64,000 nt of DNA from Struthidea cinerea (Eukaryota; Chordata; Aves; Passeriformes; Corcoracidae): the NCBI GenBank assembly GCA_013397865.1, contig VZTI01001727.1:1260342-1324341 (forward strand), given 5' to 3'. A program made the translations under genes and the position numbers. Below, piece after piece: positions 37,001-47,999 of this stretch. A model generated the notes under the pieces. The model did not search any database. It saw nothing but the letters and a program-made list of their open reading frames with translations, and was not told where the DNA came from. Numbering within the stretch: the stretch's first letter is position 1; each line of letters opens with the position of its first letter.

Positions 37001-38973
37001 ACATATTTATAGTGGTGATACTAAAAGGTTCGTATTTCATTTAGGAAAAAAAATTAGGGGTTACGAACTGCACCTTCCCTCAGTATTTGTATGCGTATTA
37101 CCACGTATACAATTTATACAGCAATATACAAAATAAATTGAAGAAAAAATTTTAATGCCAAGATTACATGGCAGCAAGACATTCCATGTCTTTAAATAAA
37201 GTAACAGGTTATAATCTCGCATGCATTATTCCCTTAAATTGATTTTGTATTCTCAAACTATGAATACATGGAATTACTACACTGATGTCCAGTGAAGGTA
37301 TCTCCTGGAAGATGAACATGAGGTTCACATATGTGCTTCCAGGAAGAATTTAGCTGACTGTCTCAGTGATCTTAATCCACTCATGTTGATAAATATTACT
37401 GATTTTATATCGTTAGTAAGACAGACATAGGACAGTATTGATCGCAAATGCAGGAGCTTTTCCAATTTACTAAACTGACATACATACTACCTTACAGCAC
37501 CATATACACACCCCTCGAAGGAGCTGCTTGAGTCTGTTGCCTCTTTCCACCCCCCCTCTCCCCGACAAGAGTGGTCTCGTTCACTTGCCTTTCACACACA
37601 TAACCAATAAAATTAATCAGCTGGAACACAGCATTTTTAAATCGCTGTAAAGTCAAGAGATGTTTTGTACGTTATTTGAAGGGAACAGCCTTTTCATTTA
37701 AACATAGTAAGACACTAATATGCTGCAGACAAACGCACTGCATGGGGTGTGGAGGACCCGAGCTGATTAGATTACCACAACATCAGCCTGAGGCCGCCAT
37801 TTTTAGAATCTCTAAAGGACAAAAGAGGGAAATTTATTAATTTGCTCCACATTTTTTTAAAAGTAACTTTAAAAGTATAGTGATGATAACCAATTAATCA
37901 TGCATTGTAAGTACTGCCATGGATATCTCCTGCTTTTCTCTGATCTGAACCCTGAGTAACAAAAACGCTTCGTTATTATTCCTTTAAGATATTGTAAATA
38001 AACGGACTAAAACGTTCCTAAATCTAGATGCAGCACTAAACTTCTGCTTTTGACGACACGTAGTATGTACCATTTCAGGGACCTCAGGGCTTTCAGACAC
38101 CGCACATTCCCTAATAGCCGAGTATGGGGGAATACAGGACCTTTATAATCAGGCTATATTATGTTTCTCTACCCTATTTAGTAGTACACAGTGAACCGTT
38201 TGTTTCTCCTCCCCTATGTCTGCAGCATTACGGTCTAACCCACCAACACTTACTGCTTCAGGAAAGAGATTGAAATATGCCACCCAGGGAACACGAACAC
38301 TGGCTGCAGAAACTAAAGCAAGAAAGGGGTGCACCACTCTAACTACTTACAGCCTCGAGAAAGGGGGTGGGGAGAATGATCCCCTTTTAAATTGGCACAG
38401 AAACTCCTGGGGACAGCTCTCCGTTTGTCCAGGTTACACCACGAAGCGGAGATATTAACAGGGAGGCAGGCGGGGAGGCGGGGGTGTGGAAGGCAAAGAG
38501 ATTAGGCCTATATCGAGCCATTTTAGTACCACAAAGCAAAAATATACAGGATGGAGGAAAAGAATAGGCTTCCCCAAGCTTCGTAAAACTCAATACGCAG
38601 TCCCAATAACGCACAAACCCGTTCTGAAAACCGCCAGCCCAAGGAAGCCTATGTTGTCACATAATAGCTCCTTTTGGCTCATTTTCCAAGCATAATGCAT
38701 AAATCTGGCGTAACTGCCAAAAAATTCTCCTCAGCTCCTCCAGTTACACTAACCCGCCATATTCATAAGATATAGCGACAGCCTGCCATTTTTAACCAAA
38801 CCCCACAAAAGGAAAAGCAAATTCAAGGCAACTTAAACAGAAATGAAACACATTTCAGGGTGGGAAGGAGTGAGACTCGCACCGAAGGTAATGAGACGTT
38901 CCCGTCGTATTTCATTCCCTTTTTCCACCCCCCCTCCCTCAAAGCACCCACAGCAGAATAACCAAAGACTCAC

Positions 38974-39098
38974 CTGTAATGGTCACAGGCCAGGCAACAG
39001 GACCCCTCAACTGAGCCCCTTCTCTATCCCAACCAAAACAATGCAACAGCCCACTGCGGGTATCCCTACCGTAGGGAGGACTCAGCCCTCAGTAGGCT
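38974..39098 (-). other. KMT2E: Candidate non-coding KMT2E exon 2
   Basis: A strong minus-strand donor (CATTACAG|GTGAGTCT, GT at 38972-38973) ends this segment. A pyrimidine-rich acceptor (TCTTTCTTTTACTAG, AG at 39099-39100) begins it 125 nt upstream. It would splice to the leader exon at 20694 across an 18.3-kb intron. This rests on splice-site motifs and position only. Confidence 0.45.
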
Positions 39099-39344
39099 CT
39101 AGTAAAAGAAAGACAAGGGAAAGAGGAGACCCCCCCCTCCCCCCAAACCTAGCTCAGTGCGCAGAACCCTACAGGGACCAGCTCAAAAGCGCCTTTGCCC
39201 TGGGACCTGTGTACAAACCCCGCTGCTGCCGCCGCTGCTCCCGTGCCTCCCTCCCTCCAGCCTCCTACGCTCCCTTCTATGTCACTGCCTCTCTCTGGGA
39301 AAATGGCGTCCGCTCTCCCCTCCCTCCCCCTGCACGGGGCTCAC

Positions 39345-39450
39345 CCGCCCCGCCTGACAGGGGCAGGGTTACCAAGGCGAAGCCAAACAGCCGCCATTTT
39401 GCTTACGGGCCGGGAGCGCAGCCCGCGCCAGCCGAGCCCTCAGAGTCCAT
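39345..39450 (-). other. KMT2E: Candidate KMT2E first exon B (5' end unresolved)
   Basis: The minus-strand donor GGGCGG|GTGAGCCCC (GT at 39343-39344) follows a CpG-rich segment with a canonical YY1-type AAAATGGCGGC at 39391-39401, typical of the first tens of bases of YY1-driven transcripts. The upper bound is an estimate because no transcription start is directly visible. Confidence 0.4.
39390..39401 (-). promoter_or_regulatory. YY1-type motif, KMT2E sense strand
   Basis: CAAAATGGCGGC on the minus strand matches the AAnATGGCGGC YY1 consensus. It sits about 50 nt before the candidate donor of first exon B, as expected close to a transcription start. Confidence 0.6.
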
Positions 39451-40465
39451 TTTGCAACACGCTGAACGGCTCGGGGGTCTGGGCGCGGCCGCGGCACCAG
39501 ACTGCGGCAGGGGCTGGGCAGGGGGGCCGTGAGGCGGGAAGTAGGGCAGCGGAGGAGGGGCGGCTGCAGCGAGGGCTGGCGCCGGGGGCGATCCGCAGCC
39601 CCAGCAGCGCAGCCCGCGCGGGAGGGGCGGGGGCTCCGTCCTGAGCTGTTGTGGGGCCGAGCGCGGGCGGGAGCGAGGGTGTCTGAGTCACAAAGCTGCA
39701 TCCTCGGAGGAATAAGCGCAAAAACTCCCTCCTCGGCCGCTCTCACACCCCCAACCTCTGGCTTCTTCCTCACGACCGTCGATGCTCTCGGCATACGTGT
39801 GTTTTATGAATCTCATACCGCACATTTTCGGCCCAAACTGCGCGAAAAGCCAGGCAGACCCGCCGGATCTCACACACGCAGAAGAACTAACTGAGGGGCG
39901 GGGAAGAGGGGAGCGAGGAAGGAGCGGGAGTTTTTGCAGACCTGCTCAGGTTTTGACTGAAACTCTCAGTAAGACACTCGAGGCTGAGAATCTTCCCCGA
40001 AGCGTTTAGGACTCATATAAGGCAAGTGGGAGAAAGCGTCTTTCCTTAAAGCGAGTGGGACAGCACTCGCTGAAGGCATTTCTGTTCAGCACGGAACGAG
40101 ACAAGCAGCGAACAAGCCTCGTTTGCCCTTTAGGGAACAGCGCTCGGCGAGCAGGAATGGCGCCCTTCCATCCAGACCAGCGGGCGCTGCCACAGCCGGG
40201 AACTCGCTCAGCCTTTCAGGCCAGACACAGCCTTTGCCATTCGTAAGGAGCCCCTCTTCCTGCTACCGTATCTCCTCCCAGCTCCCGCTGTACCCGTACG
40301 CCGCCCTGCCTCCCCTGCCCGGCTTCAGCCCCTCCAGCGATACGGCTGATTGAGGGAGGGGAGGCGGCGGCTGGGGTTTCGTTCGACGCCCACCAGGGGC
40401 TGAGCGAGCCTCCTTCAGTGCGCAAACTCGGGGCACCAGATAAAAGCTGGGCTGGCAGCTCTTAC

Positions 40466-40700
40466 TCTGCCTCGATGGAGCCGCCACATTCGGGTGATGG
40501 GAGAAGCAGTTAGCAGCAGCGTCATAGACTAGCGTCCCCCCACACCTTGGGCACAGAGTGTTTGGGGCTCTAAACAGCTGCTGCTGCGGCAGGAGGGAGC
40601 CGAGGTGAAGGGATCTGCTAGCTGGTTGGACGCAGAGGAGGCGGCTGTAATGGGGCATTAAGTCTGAGGGAGGAGGGGGGGCGATTAAACGTCTTGTGAT
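40466..40700 (-). other. KMT2E: Candidate alternative KMT2E first exon A (5' end unresolved)
   Basis: The minus-strand donor GGCAGA|GTAAGAGC (GT at 40464-40465) ends a CpG-rich segment. The CCAAT boxes at about 41.0 kb lie upstream of it on this strand. It could be an alternative first exon to the one ending at 39345. This is motif-based and not proven. Confidence 0.3.
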
Positions 40701-40829
40701 CATGGCGGAGTCTATGGGTATTTTTTTCCTGTCTAACTCTTCTGTGCGTGTGTCTCTTGTTTCTTTCTCTCTCTCTCCTTAGGGCGCTTGGCTGGGGCTG
40801 CTCGCTCGGGTTCTGCCTGTTGTTGCGCG

Positions 40830-40839
40830 AAATGGCGGC
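40830..40839 (+). promoter_or_regulatory. YY1-type motif, divergent strand
   Basis: AAATGGCGGC on the plus strand matches the YY1 consensus in the direction away from KMT2E. Related ATGGCG motifs on the plus strand lie at 39300-39308 and 40702-40708. Confidence 0.55.
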
Positions 40840-41005
40840 TGGCGTCTTGGTGGGTTTGGTTGTCGGTTTTTTGTGTAGAGGTGTTTTTTTTTTTTTTCCC
40901 CCCCTTCCCCTCCTAATCCCCTCCCCGCACTTGTGCCTTGGCTGCGGCTCCGCAGCGAACCGCGGCGGAGCCCGAGTCAGGAGGGGGGCGGGAGCGGCGA
41001 GGCAG

Positions 41006-41064
41006 CCAATGGCCGGGCCGGCCGGGGTGGCCCGGCGTGCCCTGATTGGCTGGTGCTGACATCA
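41006..41064. promoter_or_regulatory. Opposed CCAAT boxes plus CRE-like site
   Basis: CCAAT on the plus strand (41006-41010) and its reverse complement ATTGG (41045-41049) sit 34 nt apart. A TGACATCA CRE/AP-1-like site follows at 41057-41064. Paired CCAAT boxes facing both ways are common in head-to-head promoters (NF-Y binding). Occupancy is inferred. Confidence 0.6.
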
Positions 41065-41251
41065 TCCTGCAGCAGGGGCAGCCGCAGCTGGGCAGGGTCG
41101 GGAGCTGCCGGGGGAGGCAAAGGGAGAAAACAGGCGCCATGATCCCAGCGCCAGGGAGGACTCCGCGGGCAGGGCGTCCCTGAAGAGCTGGCGAGAAGGA
41201 AAGCAGGACCAGGCCTGGGCTTTCCCTTCCCAGACAGTACCGGGGCTGTGT

Positions 41252-41353
41252 NNNNNNNNNNNNNNNNNNNNNNNNNNNNNNNNNNNNNNNNNNNNNNNNN
41301 NNNNNNNNNNNNNNNNNNNNNNNNNNNNNNNNNNNNNNNNNNNNNNNNNNNNN
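41252..41353. other. Assembly gap, 102 N, flanked by an exact 23-bp repeat
   Basis: A run of 102 N lies inside the CpG island. The same 23 bases occur immediately left (41229-41251) and right (41354-41376). This indicates either a tandem repeat that was not resolved or overlapping contig ends that were not merged. Confidence 0.98.
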
Positions 41354-41441
41354 CCCAGACAGTACCGGGGCTGTGTGGAGAGGAATGGGGAACGAGCGAG
41401 AGGGGAGCAACTCGTGCCTGCCTTTGTAACTGCGTCAGTAC

Positions 41442-41451
41442 AAGATGGCGC
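41442..41451 (+). promoter_or_regulatory. YY1-type AAGATGGCGC, plus strand
   Basis: AAGATGGCGC on the plus strand is a close YY1 match, placed right of the CCAAT pair where a divergent transcript could start. Confidence 0.5.
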
Positions 41452-41494
41452 AGGGTGTCCCTGGAGAGGGAAGGGAGTTGCACGTCCGCCGGAG

Positions 41495-41504
41495 GTCATG
41501 TGAC
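41495..41504. promoter_or_regulatory. E-box GTCATGTGAC (USF/MiT-TFE type)
   Basis: GTCATGTGAC contains the CATGTG E-box core with flanks resembling USF and MiT/TFE sites. It lies in the right part of the CpG island, just past a YY1-type motif. Confidence 0.45.
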
Positions 41505-42885
41505 CGCGTTGCATTCCTGTGGGGTTTGGCTGCGGACCAAGCTGGCTCAGGCGGCGGCGGCGGCCCGGGAGAGCCCGGGCTTCCCTCCCCCTCCTCCCGC
41601 ACAACTTCGTCGATCCCGCGCTGGTTCCCTTCCCCCATCAGCCTTATGCACGAGGGTGTAGCTGCTGCCGAGGAAGGTTCTCGCTTCTCTCCTTACTCTC
41701 CACCCACTTCCAGGGTGTAGCTGCTCTTGGGGGAAGCTTTCCATTCCGCCCCCTCTCTGCGCAAGGCTTTACCCACCGCCAGGGAAAGTTCCCCCTGGGC
41801 GCCTGCTGGCTCCGCCCGAGTGTGGGAGCCGGGGGCGCTCACGGTAGTGCCGCACGCTCGGTGCGAAGGCACTCTGCTCTAAGTTAAGTTCCCGGGGGTT
41901 ACGGAGTGGTTCTTACCGGAACAGTCGTTTTAAGCGATGTCTAAATGACTTCATTAAAGCCGCTGAGGAAAACGCACAGGCTATGCGGCGTTGTTCTTCT
42001 GATGAGGAGGTCTTGGCTGTTCTAGTGTTGCTCTGCCGGGGGTACGGGGTGGAGGGGCCAAGGGAAAATCTGCGAGGTGTTCATGACTTTATTCTGTTTG
42101 AACAGGAAAAATGGATCGCTGTTCTTTGTGTGTTGTTGATCAGCTTTCTGTGGACCGATGGGTGTATTCCTAAGTCAGGCCGCAGATGGCCTGCATCTTT
42201 AACACGGGAATTGATATGTATACTTAGTGCAAATGAAAAATATGGTCTGCGAATATTATGAGAGCTCCCCATGTTGTACTTTGAGGTCCATAGGAAAGTG
42301 AACTGGTTACACGGGTCTGGATAGGCCTGGAAGGTTGGCAAATATATTTTCTGGGTCTTTTATTTAAGTATTCGATGGATGGGAAGTGAAAAATGTATGT
42401 TTTCCAATCCTAACTCTTTTCTTAAAGGAATGCAACTCCTGTTACTGTTTGGTTGAGGTTCTCGTGTTTTCAAAGCAATTCAGTGCTGGTTCCCATGTCT
42501 TGTTCTTGTATGCCAGAGTGTAAATTTAGCCACTGCATCTAACCCAATGAACAAATTAGCAGTTAAAATTGTTGATGGTTTAAGGGTGCTGGTTTGTTCT
42601 ATTTAGAAATGTTTTACTTTTTTTGTTCTTAGTCTGTCCCTAGACAGATAGGAGGTTTTTTTCTTTTTACCTCCACAATAGTAACCTGATAGCTTGAATA
42701 TTTCACAAATGTGCTGTTTGAGAACTACTGGAATGAAAGTAACTGAGTGTATGACTAATATAGAAGATTCCTGTATAATAGAGGCTCTTTATTATGCATT
42801 ACATAAGTAATATGGTGAGGTGGAGTTCAGTTACATAAGAACTGACTGGGGACTTGGGAGCTGCTGTAAGTAGTTCATGTTGGTC

Positions 42886-42911
42886 GCATATATGGCCTGC
42901 ATATATGGCCT
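42886..42911. repeat. 13-bp exact tandem duplication
   Basis: GCATATATGGCCT occurs twice without a spacer (42886-42898 and 42899-42911). Confidence 0.95.
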
Positions 42912-43232
42912 GCAGGGCATCCCTGTATTGTGGGAGGAGGGGTAGAAAAACAGGATTGGAAGCATCTAACAGCACTACATTTTTCCTCCTTTGTAGGTTT
43001 ATAGAGGATACCAGGAAAGAAAGGGAGAAGACAGTAATTAAGGATGACACAGTGTGAAGCTTTCAAAAGTCTGTCGTGTCATTTGAGCTTAGGTTTTAGG
43101 ATGTAAGCTGTTTTCTGAAAGAGCAATCCCCCCTTTTTTGAGTGTCAGAAGGTGGCTGTCAGCATTGTGCTGACTTCTGTGCAGACTATAAAGCACAAGA
43201 TTCTTGAGTCCTAGAGGTTGTGAGGCTGTGCC

Positions 43233-43249
43233 TTTTTTTTTTTTTTTTT
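43233..43249. repeat. T17 homopolymer
   Basis: Seventeen T on the plus strand in the intergenic region right of the CpG island. Confidence 0.9.
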
Positions 43250-44020
43250 AAGAAAAAGCTTACTGGAAATGGTGTTAGGAGGAGGCAGTTGGTTTGTTGA
43301 TTGAACATTAAAATGACTGGATTACTGATTCTTCTTGTGTAGGCATTGTATGACACAAGGTAAATACTCCCTTTGCAATGGAAGCTTCCAGGGAGGCTTT
43401 CTGTGTACAGTGATTCTTTTAATACAGCACAGATTCATGTGGGACTTGGCATTGTGACTACTTCGTTGCAGATGTGTTTAAGGAAGAACGTTAATTTGAA
43501 CTAAAGATGACAGGAAAAAATAGTTTATTACTACTTGCATTTAGGCATGTGTTCTATAATTATGAAACAGTAATTGCCTGCCTCACTGTAAGAGAATTGT
43601 TTGAATGCTTATGTTATAGAATAGTTCATACAGAAAATCAGCTAGAATTTTAATTCTTAAAGCAGACTTTTAGGTAACTCACTTTGATACAGATTTTGCT
43701 TGAAAACCAAGAAGCTAATTACTTTAAAAGTTCTCTGTGTAACTCACAGCTTATTGTAGCAGTACTTGAACAGAGGTGTGGCTGTGCTTATATGAAGCTG
43801 TAGGCAAGTTTTAATGAGCTGGTAGTAATTCTTGTTTGTTTCAAGGTTGTTTTTATTAGCAGTTCTCAGGGAAGCAATATTAGTTATCTTGAAAGAAGCA
43901 GTAGCTCCAGCAGCATTGCAGTGCAGTCTCAAAACAATGTCTTACGGATTCTGAATTACTTGTGCTGCAGGAGATGAGTAAAAGCAAAATGTGCATATTT
44001 CTTTGAGACAGGGGATTTGC

Positions 44021-44056
44021 CCAACGGCCAGTCTGATGCCAACGGCCAGTCTGACG
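44021..44056. repeat. 18-bp tandem duplication
   Basis: CCAACGGCCAGTCTGATG (44021-44038) is followed directly by CCAACGGCCAGTCTGACG (44039-44056), with one T/C difference. This is a local tandem duplication. Confidence 0.95.
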
Positions 44057-44954
44057 CAAGCTGTGTTTTAATCTCAAAGGAAAGAAAAAAGCTGTAGGAG
44101 AGGGAGACTGGGTAAAAAATGGTGTGTAGTTTACATTTATGGTAGCTTACCAGGGAAACCAACAATTTCTACTGAACTACAATTTGTTCTTTAATGAGCA
44201 TACTTCAATGGGCTGGATGTTGTCCAACAGCTAGACTTGTGGTTCTAACTTGCCATGGTAGCCTGTTTATGCACGTATGTGTGGTCTGAACCCTTGCTAA
44301 GACCTGTTATTTAAACACTCCTGTTTACCTTTGGCCATACAAAGGGACTGACAGGAGTTCAAGGGTATTTAGGGGAGAAAGGAGGGAGATACTAACAGTG
44401 TAATGGATCCAACTATGCATTAATGTCATAGTTGGGACAGTTGAAGTGCTTATGCTGAAAGATGATCCTGCACCTTTTTTCAGTTGTTCATTCTTGATTC
44501 TGCAAGTGATCATGGGGGAAGTAGTAGTGAAGAATGGATCAAACATAAGCCTAATTGTAATGGATGGTTTTATAATGTGAATCTTCGTTGTGTGTCTTGA
44601 CAAACATTCCTGTTTGAACGGGAGTAGACAGAAGCAGCTGCTGGGAAAATGGAGATCTGCAGGTTTTAATTGTTAGTGAAGTTAGGTGTGCTTTTTGTCA
44701 GGAAAGCTGCAGTTATTAGGGAGTTTTGAGGGGCATGTCTTAAAGGCTTTTGGCTAATGTAGCTAGAATCACTGAGCTAGGCACTCTCAAAAAATAATTC
44801 TAAACTTTGACTATATAAGTCATTGCTAGATTGACATCCAGTTGTGGGTGGCAAGAGCACTTCAGATTCACTGAAGTTGTAGCCTATAAAATGAAGTGAA
44901 ATGTTATTCTCAACTACAGGCTAGTTAGGTGTTCATAGGATTTTAGATTTAAGC

Positions 44955-44973
44955 TTTTTTTTTTTTTTTTTTT
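44955..44973. repeat. T19 homopolymer preceding an acceptor-like site
   Basis: Nineteen T on the plus strand are followed by GTACAG|GG. This could act as a polypyrimidine tract and 3' splice site for a plus-strand transcript, or be simple slippage. Confidence 0.85.
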
Positions 44974-46117
44974 GTACAGGGTAAAACCTGAATTAAGATT
45001 GCTTCTTCCAGAAGTAGCTGATAATCTAATAGCTGGGATATTCAGTGAAGAATTACTCCTGCGGGATGAGTTCTTAGCTAATAGCAGAAAGTGATACCTG
45101 TGGGTCTCAGTAGTCACTAGTCAAATGAATTTGCATTATTTGTGAGGTAAAGGAGTTCTAGTGACTGACAACTGATCAGTTTATCCACCTAGATGTGGAA
45201 AGACTGTTGAATGCTCAAACAGCAGTAGGACAGGAATTTCCTTTGCACACTGCTTCAGGCTTTGTGTTATAATGAGCCTTTCTGAAAAAGCTGAGATTAG
45301 TAAGGTTTTGCTTTAGCAGGAAAACAGGTTACTGGCTAGTTCTACAATTCTTAACAGTTGAATTCCTCACTTAACGAAACACTTTAAAGCTGTTGTGTGG
45401 CCTCCTAATCCTGGGATTAGTGGGTATTTGTACCAGGTTCACTGCTATGACCTTTGGATAGTGAAGTGGGGCAGTGGTTTGTTTTCTCCTTCCAGCATGA
45501 CTTTGTTACTTGAAGTAAAGTCTTTCTGATGAGCTCCTAGTTGCTTTGGAGAGCAGTATTAAGGTCCATGTAGCTACTTTCATGAGTGAAGTAGTGTTCA
45601 GACATGGTTATAATGCAGCACTAGCCCTGAAACACTGTCAATAGCAGTTCTTTGATGAAGATGAAAATAATCAGTGATTGAATGGTTCCCAAGTAGTATA
45701 TGCACAACAGTACTTTTTGAGGATCTTTAGGAAGAAAATAGGGGGAAATACTGCCAGTTTGGAGACTTGGACTGTGCCAGAGTTGCGAAATTACTGAACT
45801 GGAGACTCTAGCATCCCAAAAGTACAGCTGAAGGTGGTCCTGTCACAGAAAGCAAGAGTTTGTGTTTCTTGTAAGCTCAGAAACCAAGGAAATCTTAGCT
45901 GCTGTGGTGTTCTGCTTATTAAGTGTTGGGCAAAAGAAACCCTACTGAAACTTCTTACTATGACTGCTCCATCTGTGAGCTTGTTAATGTGTCATGGTCA
46001 TGCAGTAGATGTTACTCAAAAGTAGAAATGCAGCAATATATCACGTCTCCAAAGGTTTAGCTTGTGAGGACTGCTGTAGTCCTACTCAGTGTGGTCTGTT
46101 AATACTCAAACCAGAAA

Positions 46118-46503
46118 TACTCAATAGGCTGAGAGAGCTGGAGTTTTTCTACATAGAAAAAAAGGCTCTTGGGGAGACCTCACTGCAGCCTTCCTGTATT
46201 TAAAGGTGGCTTATGAAAAATAGAGAGTGTGACTTTCTACATGGGCAGACAGTGATAGGAAATGGGTTTAAGCTAAAAGATGAGAGATCTAGGTTGGATG
46301 TTAGGAAAGGATGCTTAGAGGATAGTGAAGCACTGGAACAGGTTGTCCAGAGAAGTTGTGGATGTCCCATTCCTGAAAGTGCTCAGGGGCAGATTGGATG
46401 GGGCCCTGAACAACCTGGTCTAGTGGAGCTGTCCATGCCCATGGTAGGGGCTAGGAACTAAATGATCTTTAAAGTCCCTTCCAACCCAAACCATTCTGTG
46501 ATG
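46118..46503 (+). mobile_element. CR1 LINE fragment 4 (plus orientation)
   Basis: It encodes the end of CR1 ORF2 (RELEFFYIEKKALGETSLQP followed by a stop) and then a CR1 3' UTR (TTGGATGTTAGGAAAGGATG, GGAACAGGTTGTCCAGAGAA), ending in CCATTCTGTGATG. It is 5'-truncated. Confidence 0.9.
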
Positions 46504-47689
46504 TCTGATAGCAGAAGGGTGCGCTAAGAATAGGTACCTGTTTGACATTGGTTATAATAATGGATTTGTTTCTAGCAAGCTTCAGTAGATTGGTAACCCA
46601 TGAAGCTTTCTTAGATGGAGTTCAATTCTTAGTATTTTATTGACAGAAGTTAGTATCTTTCTGTCTAGTTGGCTGTTGTATATGGATTTTTGATAGCTGT
46701 TTGATCCAGTGCTAGTATAGCTGCTATAGACCAACCAAAACCAAGTCCAGAACTAGCTTGTGTGGCAGATATGAGGTGCTAGAAGTGGTGTGGAGGGCAG
46801 AAGAGCTTAAGATGAAGAGGTAGCTGGGAAACAAGCATTAGCATCCAATTCTTGTGCTAAACTCCCTCCTTCCCTGTTCCTGCCTTTACTTAGCAGGTTA
46901 GCAGACTGCCATGTGATTCCCCAACTTTAGTGAAGTAAGGTAAAAAATACTGGAGGTGCAGAACTGTGCCACTTTATTAGTGCAGACAAAGCAATCCCTC
47001 AAAGAGACTGAGACTATAGCTGGTCATGATACTGAGATAGTAATTTAATCTCTAGCCTAAGAGGTGTTTTACCAGCTTTATTCCCGGGTACGTGCTAAAC
47101 TATGGTTGTGCTGCTTCATTTTGGGCCACAGTGTTTGTGGCCCAGTTTGTCAGGCTGATGATAGATTGTGCAGTGTGGTCTTATCTGTTGAGCCAGGGTA
47201 AGCTGTCTCAAATTCCATGCAGAACAACTCTGGGCCTTCTAATTAGAGAATTACTGAATATTACAAAATGTCATTGTCACAAATATCCTGATTTAGAAGG
47301 CTACTCTTCAAAAAATGAAACTATTGCTTTTATCAGAGTGGTACCGCTTCAAATTCATCTCCAAAGCTGTGCTCCATTACCCCAGCGTACAAATGCTGAA
47401 ACAAGCTCATAAGCTTGTAAAGGCATGCTGGGCAGTTGTCAGATCCTATTTTTAAACTGTTTCTGAGAAACACTTCTGCTTCCCTATCTCTGCACAGTCA
47501 TAGGAATGGCTATACTTCATGGAGGAGCCACAATGTCTGGGCTCAGCTAACAGTAATTTTTGAACTTGAGTGTCTCCTCTTCAGAGATAGTAAAATTGAG
47601 CTGCACTGACTTCTGTTGGGCAGGGGAGATGATGGATTACTAGGAAATAGTGGTAGTGGTCTTTTGAGTCCTTGGCTCTAGGTACCAAC

Positions 47690-47998
47690 AATAAAAGATA
47701 CAGGTCTCTTCACTCCTGTGACCAGTGACAGGGCTTGAGGAAATGGCACGAAGCTGAGTCAGGGTAAATGTAGGTTGGATATCAGGAAAAAGTTTTTCAG
47801 CCAGAGAGTGGTTGAGCACTGGAATGGGCTCCCCCAGGGAAGTGGTCACAGCACCAGCCTGTTTGAGTTTGAGAAGCGTTTGGACAATATTTTCAGGCAG
47901 ACGGTGTGGTTCTTGGGGTGTCCTGCATGTGGCCAGGAGCTGGACTCCATGATCCTAATGGATGCTTCCCAATTTGGCATGCTCTTACGATTCTAGGT
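47690..47998 (+). mobile_element. CR1 LINE fragment 5 (3' region, plus orientation)
   Basis: It contains CR1 3' sequence: GTGACCAGTGACAGGGCTTG, TTGGATATCAGGAAAAAGTT, GGAATGGGCTCCCCCAGGGA and an ending of ACGATTCTAGG. The subfamily looks different from fragments 2 and 6. The left boundary is uncertain. Confidence 0.82.
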
Positions 47999-47999
47999 C

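Larger units (their letters stand above)
20695..38973 (-). other. Large 5' UTR intron of KMT2E
   Basis: About 18.3 kb between the leader exon and the nearest candidate non-coding exon. It holds CR1 fragments 1, 2 and 3 and two low-complexity tracts. The remaining sequence is AT-rich with no recognised gene. An additional non-coding exon here cannot be ruled out. Confidence 0.75.
39160..41900. promoter_or_regulatory. CpG island: probable bidirectional KMT2E promoter
   Basis: CG dinucleotides and GC content rise abruptly here against AT-rich flanks and fall again by about 42 kb. The island contains CCAAT boxes in both orientations, GC boxes, a CRE-like site, an E-box and several YY1-type ATGGCG motifs on both strands. 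KMT2E leaves to the left. Strand composition suggests a second transcript to the right. Boundaries are by eye. Confidence 0.9.
42000..46117. other. Non-coding region right of the CpG island
   Basis: No recognisable coding exon. It contains two short tandem duplications and two long T runs. The plus strand looks G+T-rich, compatible with transcription rightward from the island. Confidence 0.7.

Noticed and set aside
37481..39000. Possible additional coding exon near the G-rich plus-strand stretch at 38458-38490
   Set aside because: No KMT2E-like or other familiar peptide in any frame. The G runs look like CpG-island shore sequence.
38843..39532. 229-codon plus-strand open frame over the CpG island edge
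   Set aside because: GC-rich sequence has few stop codons. It runs antisense through candidate KMT2E 5' exons, has no recognisable domain, and other frames nearby are equally open.
40913..41661. Several 130-180 codon frames around 41.2-41.4 kb on both strands
   Set aside because: They run through the 102-N gap, which cannot contain a stop, so their length is an artefact of the N run and low stop density in the CpG island.
47041..47420. 106-codon plus-strand frame upstream of CR1 fragment 5
   Set aside because: No recognised domain, no convincing flanking splice sites and ordinary composition; treated as chance.
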